Source of the DNA: JBJEQG01 sp051881635
GTDB taxonomy: Bacteria > Bacillota > Clostridia > Oscillospirales > Acutalibacteraceae
DNA length: 50,580 nucleotides
Assembly: GCA_051881635.1 (NCBI GenBank)
Contig: JBJEQG010000107.1
Coordinates: 1-50,580, forward strand
Direction: 5' to 3'
The notes beneath the pieces are model-generated. The model ran no database searches. It was not told the DNA's origin and saw nothing but the letters and a program-made list of their open reading frames with translations. Positions 43,715-50,580 of this stretch are shown here, piece after piece; within the stretch, counting starts at the first letter, position 1, and each line of letters opens with the position of its first letter. A program made the position numbers and the translations under genes.

Positions 43715-44806
43715 ATGAAAAATTCATCAAAAAAGGCGATTTCAGTTGTTGCTGTTTTACTTACTTTGTGCAGTGTATCAGCATTAGCTTTGACAGGCTG
43801 TAATTCCAACAGTGCAAATCCCGCAAGTTCAGTAAATTCTTCAAGCAGTACATCTTCCAAACAGGAAAGTTCCGAAGAAACATCAAATAAAGAAGAAATA
43901 AATATGAAAAATTATACAATCAATTTGAAAGGTAATGCGACAACAGGTTATACATGGAATTATTCTGTTGACAAAGAGGAAATTATTAAAGAGGAAGTCA
44001 ATAAATATACACCGGATAAAGCGGAAGAAGGTATGGTAGGTACAGGTGGCACACAAACATATAGCTTTAAAGGTGTCAAAGAGGGTAATGTTACAGTTAC
44101 ATTCAAATATGCAAAATCCTGGGAGGATAATTCAACTATTGAAACAAAAACAGTAAAGCTCCATGTTGATGCCAACGGCAATATCAGTAAGGTACAGGAT
44201 AAGACATATACAATTAACCTTGATGCTAATGCTACAACAGGTTATACATGGACTTATACAGTCAATAAAGAAGGTATCGTTAAGGAAACCGCAAATGAAT
44301 ACACACCAAATAAAACAGAGGGAGATGTGGCAGGTACAGGCGGTGTACAGACATACAGTTTTGAGGGTGTAAAAAAGGGAAATGTTATACTGATATTTAA
44401 ATACATGAAAGCAGACAGCGATGAAATCGCTCAAACAAAGAAAATTACACTCTATGTTGACGATAACGGGAATATCACAGAAATGAGAAAAATTGACGGC
44501 AACCAATATGAAGTTGCCTTAACAACGCTTTCCGAAGCAAATTGGGTTTATAGTGTTGATAATGAAGGTGTTGTCGAAAAAGTTTTGGACGAATATATTC
44601 CCAACGGAGCGGGAAGCAAAGGTTTAAGCGGTATGCATACATTTGTTTTTAAGGGTGTCAGCGAGGGCGATGTTACCATTACATTTAAATCTTCACACAA
44701 AACAAGCTCTGATGATCAAATTACATCGTCATCACAAAACATTGTGGTGAAACTTCATGCTGATGCAAACGGAAATATCACAGAACAGTTAAATAAGTCA
44801 GAATAA
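43715..44806 (+). CDS. Lipoprotein with three chagasin-like (I42 protease inhibitor) repeats
   Basis: Exported lipoprotein, 363 residues from ATG 43715 with AAAGGAG upstream; the open frame to 43637 runs through the promoter motif and is ignored. Signal peptide with lipobox LTGC (Cys29), a Ser/Asn-rich tether to about residue 62, then three ~100-residue repeats. Repeats 1 and 2 keep the chagasin loops: NATTGYTWNY / NATTGYTWTY (the family's NPTTGY loop) and GTGGTQTYSF / GTGGVQTYSF (GxGG loop), followed by FKGVKEGNVTVTFKYA. Repeat 3 has lost both (TTLSEANWVYS and GLSGMHTFVF) but keeps FKGVSEGDVTITFK. Each ends in V.LHADANGNI. Chagasins block papain-like cysteine peptidases. Inhibition is inferred, not shown. 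It sits beside, and shares a promoter motif with, genes of a C39-peptidase export system. Confidence 0.85.
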   Translation: MKNSSKKAISVVAVLLTLCSVSALALTGCNSNSANPASSVNSSSSTSSKQESSEETSNKEEINMKNYTINLKGNATTGYTWNYSVDKEEIIKEEVNKYTPDKAEEGMVGTGGTQTYSFKGVKEGNVTVTFKYAKSWEDNSTIETKTVKLHVDANGNISKVQDKTYTINLDANATTGYTWTYTVNKEGIVKETANEYTPNKTEGDVAGTGGVQTYSFEGVKKGNVILIFKYMKADSDEIAQTKKITLYVDDNGNITEMRKIDGNQYEVALTTLSEANWVYSVDNEGVVEKVLDEYIPNGAGSKGLSGMHTFVFKGVSEGDVTITFKSSHKTSSDDQITSSSQNIVVKLHADANGNITEQLNKSE

Positions 44807-44829
44807 AAATATTTTATAGATTAAAAATC

Positions 44830-44866
44830 ACAAACGGGCAATATTTTATTGTCCGTTTGTTTTTTG
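44830..44866 (+). terminator. Intrinsic terminator after the inhibitor lipoprotein
   Basis: ACAAACGGGCAATA (44830-44843) pairs with TATTGTCCGTTTGT (44847-44860, one G-U), loop TTT, six T. It separates the lipoprotein from the peptide gene, which has its own motif-bearing promoter. Confidence 0.88.
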
Positions 44867-44897
44867 AAAAAATTTTTTTGAAATATATTCAAAAACA

Positions 44898-44929
44898 GCG
44901 TGGATTTTTGAAATGTCATTCGTATATAT
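44898..44929 (+). promoter_or_regulatory. Shared promoter-like motif, copy 2 (69-aa peptide)
   Basis: GCGTGGAT (44898-44905), 15 bases, CGTATATAT (44921-44929), then AAATGAAAG. The start codon at 45010 is about 80 bases further, so the leader is longer than for the other two copies. Confidence 0.75.
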
Positions 44930-45009
44930 AAATGAAAGCATTAAAAAATGCGAAAATTTAAATCTATGTAATCTTTAATTATGAAATAAATTTAGAAAGG
45001 AGCTTAATT

Positions 45010-45219
45010 ATGAAAAAGTTTGAAGAAATGTTGACAAAGGCGGATTTTTCCCGTGAAACAGATTTAAAGGAACGGTTGAGGGCAAAGCTTTTTGGAGAGA
45101 AAAAGGTTATTCCGTTCCCGATTTTTGGAAATGCGGTAGCCTTAGATGTAGACAGTTTGGAGGGTTTAGCGGCGGCAGGATATGCATTAGCTGATAAAAA
45201 GACTGATAATGAAAATTAA
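45010..45219 (+). CDS. 69-aa precursor-like peptide of the NHLM export locus
   Basis: Short peptide, probably an exported-peptide precursor. AAGGAG at 44996-45001 is correctly spaced from ATG 45010. The N terminus MKKFEEMLTKADFSRETDL is charged and helical, followed by KERLRAKLFGEKK, a hydrophobic patch VIPFPIFGNAVA and a segment LDVDSLEGLAAAG that resembles a C39 leader (hydrophobic residues at -4 and -7 and a small-residue cleavage site, here Ala/Gly instead of Gly-Gly). What would remain after cleavage is only about 13 residues (YALADKKTDNEN). It could instead be a regulatory or helper peptide. It has no cysteine. It has its own promoter motif and terminator and directly precedes the exporter genes. 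Confidence 0.75.
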   Translation: MKKFEEMLTKADFSRETDLKERLRAKLFGEKKVIPFPIFGNAVALDVDSLEGLAAAGYALADKKTDNEN

Positions 45220-45236
45220 AAGTAACTTAAAACATG

Positions 45237-45282
45237 AAAAAGGTTGGATAATGCTGAATTATTGCATTGTCTGACCTTTTTT
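45237..45282 (+). terminator. Imperfect terminator after the 69-aa peptide
   Basis: AAAAGGTTGGATAATGC (about 45238-45254) pairs imperfectly with GCATTGTCTGACCTTTT (45264-45280), followed by T. Its right arm contains the -35 box of the exporter promoter. Confidence 0.6.
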
Positions 45283-45290
45283 GTTATAAT
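45262..45290 (+). promoter_or_regulatory. Promoter of the exporter operon
   Basis: TTGCAT (45262-45267), 17-base spacer, TATAAT (45285-45290): an ordinary housekeeping-type promoter, unlike the TGGAT-N15-CGTATATAT motif of the peptide and lipoprotein genes. It overlaps the preceding terminator, and the leader to 45323 is about 26 bases. Confidence 0.7.
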
Positions 45291-45322
45291 AATAAACATG
45301 ATTATCCGAATGAGGTGTGAAT

Positions 45323-45838
45323 ATGAGTGAACCGGAAAAAAGTATATTTAGGCAGTCGAGCCTTGACAGAATTAACTCGCCCGACAGAATGAAGGATTAT
45401 ATTAAAGTGACAAACTTCGGAGCATGGGCGGCGATTTTGGCAATCGCAATTATTCTTGTTGCCGGTCTGTTTTGGGCTATTTTTGGACGGGTTGAAACAA
45501 ATGTTGATACCGTTGGTATAGCAAAGGACAATGTCATTTATTGTCTTATACCCGATACGGAGGTGCATACCATAAAGCAGGGCATGACCGCTAAAATCGG
45601 TACGCTTGAAACAACAGTTACTAATGTTTCCGAAAGACCATATTCAACAGAACAAATCGGCAAACAAATCGGAGAATATGAAATGTATCTCTTTTCGCTT
45701 GATGAGAACGGGTGGTATTATCTTGTTCAGCTTGAAAATGTAAAAGACGGAAAAGAAAATTTGAGCGGAAAAACAAATGTTTCCATAGTTACGGAAGTCA
45801 TCAATCCGATTTCCTTTATATGGAGCGATAAAGGGTGA
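45323..45838 (+). CDS. Short HlyD-like secretion protein (NHLM system)
   Basis: Membrane-fusion-type partner of the two ABC transporters, 171 residues from ATG 45323 (MSEPEKSIFRQSSLDRINSPDRMKDYIKVT); GAGGT at 45312-45316 sets this start over GTG 45317. The cytoplasmic segment SLDRINSPDRMKDYIKV and the single membrane helix (about 31-54, GAWAAILAIAIILVAGLFWAIFG) match the N terminus of NHLM/NHLP secretion proteins. The rest is a short beta-rich domain (KAKIGTLETTVTNVSE type). Typical HlyD proteins have 350-450 residues with a coiled-coil hairpin and lipoyl domain; here both are absent. There is no frameshift, so the short form looks genuine. It ends 5 bases before the first transporter. Confidence 0.8.
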   Translation: MSEPEKSIFRQSSLDRINSPDRMKDYIKVTNFGAWAAILAIAIILVAGLFWAIFGRVETNVDTVGIAKDNVIYCLIPDTEVHTIKQGMTAKIGTLETTVTNVSERPYSTEQIGKQIGEYEMYLFSLDENGWYYLVQLENVKDGKENLSGKTNVSIVTEVINPISFIWSDKG

Positions 45839-45843
45839 ACATA

Positions 45844-48021
45844 ATGGATAGACTGAATAAAATACGACCGCTCATTACAAAAGGGGCAGCAAAAGTTCCC
45901 GTTGTTATGCAAATGGAGGCACTTGAATGTGGTGCAGCGTGTTTGGATATGATTTTGGCGTATTTCGGAAAATGGGTTGCCCTTGAAGAAGTTCGCAAAC
46001 AATGTGGTGTTTCCCGTGACGGCTCTAATGCAAAAAATATGGTTCTGGCAGCCAAAAGTTATGGGTTAAAGGCTCAGGCATATAAAACAGAACCAGATTT
46101 TCTGAAAGAGGGCGGAGCGTTTCCATGTATCATTCATTGGAACTTTAATCATTTTGTTGTACTTAACGGTTTCAAAGGAAAAAATGCGGTAATTAACGAC
46201 CCTGCCCGTGGTACTGTAAAAATCAGTATGGAGGAATTTGACAAGTCTTTTACGGGTATTTGTATTATATTTGAGCCGGACGAAAGTTTTATTCCGGACG
46301 GAAGTCCAAAAAGTATCAAAAACTTTGTTAAAAGACGACTGAAAGATACAAAATCGGCTCTTGTGTTTACAATATTGATGACTCTTGTTGTTTCACTTAT
46401 AGGAGTTATTCAGCCGGGCTTTACCCGTGTATTTACTGACCGTTTGCTGACGGGCAGCAATCCCGAATGGCTTTATCCGTTTATTGGCGGTTTATCACTT
46501 TTAGTTTTTCTGCAAATCATTATTGGATTTATTCAGGCAATTTATAATCTGAAAATCAGCGGAAAACTTGCGGTTACTGCCAACGCACAGTATATGTGGC
46601 ATATTTTTCGTTTGCCAATGGGATTTTTCTCGCAAAGATTGGCGGGCGATATTACATCAAGAAAGGGCAGTAATGAGTCCATAGCATCAGTTATGATTAA
46701 CACCTTTGCTCCATTGATTTTTGAATTTCTGATGATGATATTTTATCTTGGCGTCATGATTCGATATAGTGCCTTGCTGACGGCGATTGGCGTTTTATCC
46801 ATTATTGTCAATATCATTACGGCACAAATTCTTTCAAATCAACGAATAAATGTTATGAGAACCCAAATGATTGATGCGGCAAAATTAGCAAGCTGTACAG
46901 TGTCAGGAATTGAGATTATAGAAACAATCAAGGCAAGCGGTGCGGAAAACGGATATTTTGACCGTTGGGCGGATTATCAGGCGGCAGTAAATTCAAGCAA
47001 AGTGAAATTTGCCAAAAAAGACCTTTATATAGGTCTTATTCCAACACTTATATCTTCTCTTACCAATATCGCCATTTTAGCCATTGGCGTTTGGATGATT
47101 ATGAATGGTCATTTTACAATAGGTATGCTGACAGCGTTTCAAAGTTTTATATCGGCATTTTCTTCTCCTGCCAAAACGCTGATTTCCGCAAGCCAAACAA
47201 TTCAGGAAATGCGTACAAGCATGGAGCGTATTGATGATATTATGGAGTACCCTGAACAGGCATATAATGACACTGTTCCCAAAGATGAGGAAATACGAAA
47301 ACTGAGCGGAAATATTGAATTTAAAAATATTACTTTTGGTTATGCACCTCTTGGAAAGCCTGTCTTGAAAAATATCAGTTTTTCGGTCAAGTCGGGCGGA
47401 ACGATTGCCCTTGTTGGTGCTTCGGGCTGTGGCAAATCTACCATAGCAAAATTGATTGCAGGACTTTATACACCATGGGAAGGAGAAATCCTTTTTGACG
47501 GTAAAAAAATTGACGAAATCAACCGCAATATATTTACATCGTCTGTTGCGGTTGTTGACCAGGAAATTGTGCTTTTTGAAGATACGGTAGCCGATAATAT
47601 CAAAATGTGGGATAACTCTGTTTCCGATATTGATATGATTATGGCGGCTTTTGATGCCCAAATTCATAAAGAAATATCCAAACGGGAATTGGACTATGAT
47701 TATAAAATCATTGAAGGCGGGCGTAATTTTTCAGGCGGTGAAAAACAGCGTATTGAGATTGCAAGAGCCTTAGCACAAAATCCGACTATTATTGTTATGG
47801 ACGAGGCGACAAGTGCTTTGGACGCCAAAACAGAATATGAGGTTGTCAGGGCAATTAAAGAAAGAAATATCACTTGTGTTATTGTGGCACACAGACTTTC
47901 AACAATTCGGGACTGCGATGAAATTGTGGTTATTGATAATGGAGAAATTGTCGAAAGAGGTACACATGACGAACTTATAAAAAATGACGGACATTATAAA
48001 AGTTTGATTACAAACGAGTGA
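45844..48021 (+). CDS. NHLM-type ABC transporter with C39 peptidase domain
   Basis: Peptide exporter that removes leaders while exporting, 725 residues from ATG 45844 (AAGGG at 45831-45835 is correctly placed; GTG 45835 lies inside it). C39 peptidase domain 1-140 with Gln and Cys29 (QMEALECGAACLDMI), His103 (HWNFNHFVVLNG) and Asp119 (VINDPARGTV), all active-site residues present. Exporter membrane domain about 165-450, about six helices (FTRVFTDRLLTGSNPEWLYP between 1 and 2, GDITSRKGSNESIAS). ATPase domain about 495-725: Walker A GASGCGKSTIAKL, signature FSGGEKQRIEIARALAQ, Walker B IIVMDEATSALD, His switch VAHRLSTI. Family: NHLM bacteriocin system peptidase/permease/ATPase. Cleavage after the GG of the peptide at 50343 is expected. 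Confidence 0.93.
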   Translation: MDRLNKIRPLITKGAAKVPVVMQMEALECGAACLDMILAYFGKWVALEEVRKQCGVSRDGSNAKNMVLAAKSYGLKAQAYKTEPDFLKEGGAFPCIIHWNFNHFVVLNGFKGKNAVINDPARGTVKISMEEFDKSFTGICIIFEPDESFIPDGSPKSIKNFVKRRLKDTKSALVFTILMTLVVSLIGVIQPGFTRVFTDRLLTGSNPEWLYPFIGGLSLLVFLQIIIGFIQAIYNLKISGKLAVTANAQYMWHIFRLPMGFFSQRLAGDITSRKGSNESIASVMINTFAPLIFEFLMMIFYLGVMIRYSALLTAIGVLSIIVNIITAQILSNQRINVMRTQMIDAAKLASCTVSGIEIIETIKASGAENGYFDRWADYQAAVNSSKVKFAKKDLYIGLIPTLISSLTNIAILAIGVWMIMNGHFTIGMLTAFQSFISAFSSPAKTLISASQTIQEMRTSMERIDDIMEYPEQAYNDTVPKDEEIRKLSGNIEFKNITFGYAPLGKPVLKNISFSVKSGGTIALVGASGCGKSTIAKLIAGLYTPWEGEILFDGKKIDEINRNIFTSSVAVVDQEIVLFEDTVADNIKMWDNSVSDIDMIMAAFDAQIHKEISKRELDYDYKIIEGGRNFSGGEKQRIEIARALAQNPTIIVMDEATSALDAKTEYEVVRAIKERNITCVIVAHRLSTIRDCDEIVVIDNGEIVERGTHDELIKNDGHYKSLITNE

Positions 48022-48033
48022 GGAGAGAGCAAT

Positions 48034-50220
48034 TTGGGTTGGTTTGACGAACAAATTAAAGAGAGAATAAAAACAGACAATGAAACGGTTGCTCAGTCCT
48101 TTGCGAGAATGAAAGCGTCTGTTGTGGGAAATTCTGCGATTGATGCCGCTTTTAGGAACGATAGGGAAAAAGCGGAGGACGCACTTGAAACCATTTTTCA
48201 TTATTACCATATCAAAAAACAGAAAATCCCAAAAAGCCTGACAAATGTTAATGATATTTTGGAATATGCCATGCGTCCATCGGGTATAATGCGAAAAAAT
48301 GTTCTTCTTAAAGAAAAATGGTATGAGGACGCTGTGGGTGTTTTTCTTGGAACAAAAAAAGACGGAGAGCTTATTGCCTTAGTCCCGGATAAATTTAAGG
48401 GTTACTACTATTATGATGCCTCACTTGGAAAAAAAGTACACATCAATAGAAATACGGCAAAAGAAATTAACGAAGAAGCGTTTTGTTTTTATAAACCTTT
48501 ACCTCAAAGGGAAATCGGAATTAAAGACCTGTTGATTTTTATTGTACAGTCGCTTTCCATAAAGGACTTTGTTGCATTAGGTCTTGCAACATTGTTCATA
48601 ACATTTTTGGGTTTTATAAGTCCGACAATCAATAATTTTATTTTTTCCAAATTGATTACATCGGGCAGCCTTTCGCTGCTGTTCTCAACAACGCTTATGC
48701 TGTTGGGTGTGGCAGTTTCAACACTTCTTTTGGGAATAACAAAATCACTGATTTTGAAAAGAATGCAGACCAAAATGGATATAGCTGTTGAAGCTGCGGG
48801 AATGATGCGGGTTTTGTCAATGCCCACATCATTTTTTAAATCCTATACGGCAGGCGACCTTGCAAGCCGATTGGGTTCTTTGAGTACATTATGTTCCACG
48901 CTTGTCAATACAATCCTCACAACGGGATTGACATCCTTGTTTTCCTTTGCGTATTTCTCACAGATGTTCCGCTTTGCACCGTCACTGTCATGGTTAGCAT
49001 TAGGTGTTTTAGTTGTTACACTTGTTTTTTCGTTGATTGGTACGCTGTGGCAGATAAAAATTACTCAGAAAAGATTAAATCTCAGTATCGAGGAAAATAG
49101 TTTGAGCTATTCTCTTATTTCGGGCATACAGAAGATTAAGCTGACAAGTGCGGAAAACCGTGCTTTTGGAAAATGGGCGAATGTTTATTCAAAGTTGGCG
49201 AATTATACATACAATCCGCCACTGTTTTTAAAGTTGCAAGGCGTTTTTTCCACAGCTATTTCAATGATTGGAACAGTTGCCATTTATTATCTTGCAGTTA
49301 TAAATAATGTAAGTGTAGCGAATTATCTTTCGTTTACGATGTCTTATGGCAATGTCAGTGGTGCTTTGGCACAGCTTGTCAGTATTGCAGCAACTTATGC
49401 ATCAATCGGACCTATATTGCAGGTTGTAAAGCCTATTCTTGACAATAAGCCTGAAATTTCTGAAAATAAAAGCGTGGTAACAAGTCTGAACGGAAATATT
49501 GAACTGATGAATGTAACATTCCGTTATAACGAAAGTTCTCCCGTTGTTATTGATAATCTTTCATTGAAAATCAATAAAGGCGACTATATAGCGATTGTCG
49601 GAAAAACAGGCTGCGGAAAATCCACGCTTGTGCGGTTGCTTTTGGGTTTTGAAAAGCCGCAAAGCGGTAATATTTTTTATGATAATAAAAACCTGAATAA
49701 GTTGGATTTAAAATCCGTAAGACAAAACATGGGAGTTGTTACCCAGGACGGAAAGCTGTTCCAAGGAGATATATTCTCAAATATTTCCGTTTCTGCTTCA
49801 AATTTGACAATGGAGGAAGCATGGAAAGTTGCGGAAACTGCCAATGCTGCCGATATGATACGGGCTATGCCTATGGGAATGCATACCATAATTACGGAGG
49901 GTAGCGGCGGTATTTCAGGCGGTCAAAAGCAACGGCTTATGATTGCAAGAGCGATTGCACCAAAACCGAAAATTTTGATTTTCGATGAGGCAACAAGTGC
50001 TTTGGATAATATCACGCAAAAAAAGATTTCACAGGCGTTGGATAATATCAAGTGTACAAGAATAGTTATTGCTCACAGGCTTTCTACTATTAAAAACTGC
50101 AATAGAATTATTGTTTTGGAACAAGGGCATATTATTGAGGACGGTACTTATGACGAACTTATCAACGCCAAAGGCTTTTTTGCCGATTTGGTAGCAAGAC
50201 AGCAGTTGGACAATACATAA
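48034..50220 (+). CDS. NHLM-type ABC transporter, second subunit (no C39)
   Basis: Second exporter ATPase/permease, 728 residues, TTG start at 48034 with AGGAGAG at 48021-48027. The N-terminal ~150 residues (GWFDEQIKERIKTDNETVAQSF, MRPSGIMRKNVLLKEKWYEDAVGVFLGTKKDGELIALVP) are the non-catalytic NHLM-specific region and contain no C39 Cys-His-Asp set. Membrane domain about 165-450 with about six helices (FISPTINNFIFSKLITSGSL, TAGDLASRLGSLSTL). ATPase domain about 490-728: Walker A IVGKTGCGKSTLVRL, Q-loop MGVVTQDGKLFQG, signature GISGGQKQRLMIARAIA, Walker B ILIFDEATSALDN, His switch IAHRLSTI. Probably a heterodimer partner of the preceding transporter, as in other NHLM loci. Confidence 0.92.
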   Translation: MGWFDEQIKERIKTDNETVAQSFARMKASVVGNSAIDAAFRNDREKAEDALETIFHYYHIKKQKIPKSLTNVNDILEYAMRPSGIMRKNVLLKEKWYEDAVGVFLGTKKDGELIALVPDKFKGYYYYDASLGKKVHINRNTAKEINEEAFCFYKPLPQREIGIKDLLIFIVQSLSIKDFVALGLATLFITFLGFISPTINNFIFSKLITSGSLSLLFSTTLMLLGVAVSTLLLGITKSLILKRMQTKMDIAVEAAGMMRVLSMPTSFFKSYTAGDLASRLGSLSTLCSTLVNTILTTGLTSLFSFAYFSQMFRFAPSLSWLALGVLVVTLVFSLIGTLWQIKITQKRLNLSIEENSLSYSLISGIQKIKLTSAENRAFGKWANVYSKLANYTYNPPLFLKLQGVFSTAISMIGTVAIYYLAVINNVSVANYLSFTMSYGNVSGALAQLVSIAATYASIGPILQVVKPILDNKPEISENKSVVTSLNGNIELMNVTFRYNESSPVVIDNLSLKINKGDYIAIVGKTGCGKSTLVRLLLGFEKPQSGNIFYDNKNLNKLDLKSVRQNMGVVTQDGKLFQGDIFSNISVSASNLTMEEAWKVAETANAADMIRAMPMGMHTIITEGSGGISGGQKQRLMIARAIAPKPKILIFDEATSALDNITQKKISQALDNIKCTRIVIAHRLSTIKNCNRIIVLEQGHIIEDGTYDELINAKGFFADLVARQQLDNT

Positions 50221-50225
50221 TTGAT

Positions 50226-50267
50226 AGAGCGGCAAAATGCGTTTTGTATTTTGCCGCTCTGTTTTTT
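50226..50267 (+). terminator. Intrinsic terminator after the exporter operon
   Basis: AGAGCGGCAAAAT (50226-50238) pairs perfectly with ATTTTGCCGCTCT (50248-50260), then GTTTTTT. The next peptide therefore needs its own promoter. Confidence 0.9.
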
Positions 50268-50281
50268 ATTTTTTGAAAAAA

Positions 50282-50313
50282 GCATGGATTTTTTAAAAAT
50301 CAATCGTATATAT
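50282..50313 (+). promoter_or_regulatory. Shared promoter-like motif, copy 3 (65-aa peptide)
   Basis: GCATGGAT (50282-50289), 15 bases, CGTATATAT (50305-50313), then CAATGGAAA. The start at 50343 is only 30 bases downstream. Confidence 0.75.
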
Positions 50314-50342
50314 CAATGGAAATACAATAAGGAGAAAATAAA

Positions 50343-50540
50343 ATGAAAAATATAGAAAAGAAAATCACTATGGCAAATGCACAGGCTATTTCTGAGAACA
50401 AACTTGAAACAGTAGTCGGTGGTATGCTCCCGTCTATTTGGAAAGAGTATGCAAAGTCTTATAACCCGAGCTGCGGAATACCGTTTGTATATTGGTTCTG
50501 GGAGCAGTATGAAAAGGATTATCCAAGTGCCGCAAAATGA
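50343..50540 (+). CDS. 65-aa peptide precursor with double-glycine leader
   Basis: Probable exported peptide (bacteriocin or signal). AAGGAG at 50329-50334 precedes ATG 50343. Leader about 27 residues, ending NKLETVVGG: Leu at -7, Val at -4 and Gly-Gly at -2/-1, the pattern cut by C39 peptidases. The mature part would be 38 residues (starts MLPSIWKEYAKSYN), rich in aromatic residues (three Trp/several Tyr and Phe: FVYWFWEQYEKDY), with one Cys (PSCGIP) and a net charge near neutral. A single Cys does not allow an internal disulfide or a classic lanthionine. No modification enzyme is seen in the window; the 40 bases after the gene show none. Substrate of the transporters just upstream is the natural inference. 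Confidence 0.88.
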   Translation: MKNIEKKITMANAQAISENKLETVVGGMLPSIWKEYAKSYNPSCGIPFVYWFWEQYEKDYPSAAK

Positions 50541-50580
50541 TGCAGCGACTAATCATTAAACTTTGCTTACACCACTCCTT

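Noticed and set aside
47077..47667. 196-residue open frame antisense to the first ABC transporter
   Set aside because: Cys/Asn/Phe-rich composition typical of reverse-strand shadows, no ribosome binding site, and fully inside a conserved ATPase gene.
43639..50313. Sigma factor gene responsible for the TGGAT-N15-CGTATATAT motif
   Set aside because: No ECF or other sigma factor gene lies in the window, so the regulator cannot be named.
1..50580. CRISPR arrays, tRNA or rRNA genes, transposases, integrases
   Set aside because: No regularly spaced repeats, no tRNA-like cloverleaf with a CCA end, and no recombinase motifs were seen while reading both strands.

Overview
The window looks like a chromosomal segment of a low-GC, endospore-forming member of the Clostridia. 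Evidence: a clear SpoIIID gene, strong AGGAGG-type ribosome binding sites, A/T-rich promoters, many intrinsic terminators, frequent GTG/TTG starts, the Firmicutes order argS-ywiB, a split transketolase, and a double-glycine peptide export locus of the NHLM type. I would guess an Oscillospiraceae/Ruminococcaceae-like gut organism, but the sequence does not fix the genus. I saw no rRNA, tRNA, CRISPR array, transposase or integrase.

Layout. (1) 1-1010: the 3' end of an aldo/keto reductase gene, a terminator, and spoIIID on the minus strand. (2) 1076-17603: a urea-nitrogen block. It holds ureAB(fused)-ureC-ureE-ureF-ureG-ureD, two small membrane proteins of unknown role, a hybrid histidine kinase with receiver and HPt domains, an AraC-type response regulator, a cytidylate-kinase-like protein, the five-gene urea ABC transporter urtABCDE, and a receiver-histidine kinase fusion. 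The block is bracketed by two near-identical ~47-bp direct repeats (964-1010 and 17627-17674), which suggests it was gained as one module or shares an upstream control element. (3) 17725-22971: sbcD-sbcC (DNA end processing) and a pyridoxamine kinase. (4) 23013-32462: a small secreted/membrane protein, split transketolase, a CBS-domain protein (minus), alanine racemase, a GNAT enzyme, DNA polymerase I, a low-molecular-weight phosphatase, rimI and tsaD. (5) 32607-34451: a GT-C type membrane glycosyltransferase. (6) 41171-34521, minus strand: ddl-murI-ywiB-argS, a homocysteine-methyltransferase-like gene, a YeiH-type exporter and a small membrane protein; with alr this gathers D-amino-acid and cell-wall precursor genes. 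(7) 41382-43572: a secreted NlpC/P60 protein with four peptidoglycan-binding repeats. (8) 43639-50580: the most unusual region. It has a lipoprotein made of three chagasin-like (protease-inhibitor) repeats, a 69-aa precursor-like peptide, a very short HlyD-like protein, two NHLM-type ABC transporters (the first with an intact C39 peptidase domain), and a 65-aa peptide with a textbook double-glycine leader.

How the genes work together. In the urea block the transporter brings in urea, urease hydrolyses it with UreEFGD loading nickel, and three signalling proteins could set expression; the urease leader also carries an intrinsic terminator, suggesting attenuation. In region 8 the two transporters plus HlyD-like protein would cleave and export the short peptides. 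Three transcription units there (inhibitor lipoprotein, 69-aa peptide, 65-aa peptide) are each preceded by the same promoter-like sequence: TGGAT, exactly 15 bases, CGTATATAT. This resembles an alternative (perhaps ECF) sigma factor promoter and ties the protease-inhibitor lipoprotein and both peptides into one candidate regulon. The transporter genes have an ordinary-looking promoter. I consider this co-regulated inhibitor/peptide/C39-export set the best candidate for an undescribed system.
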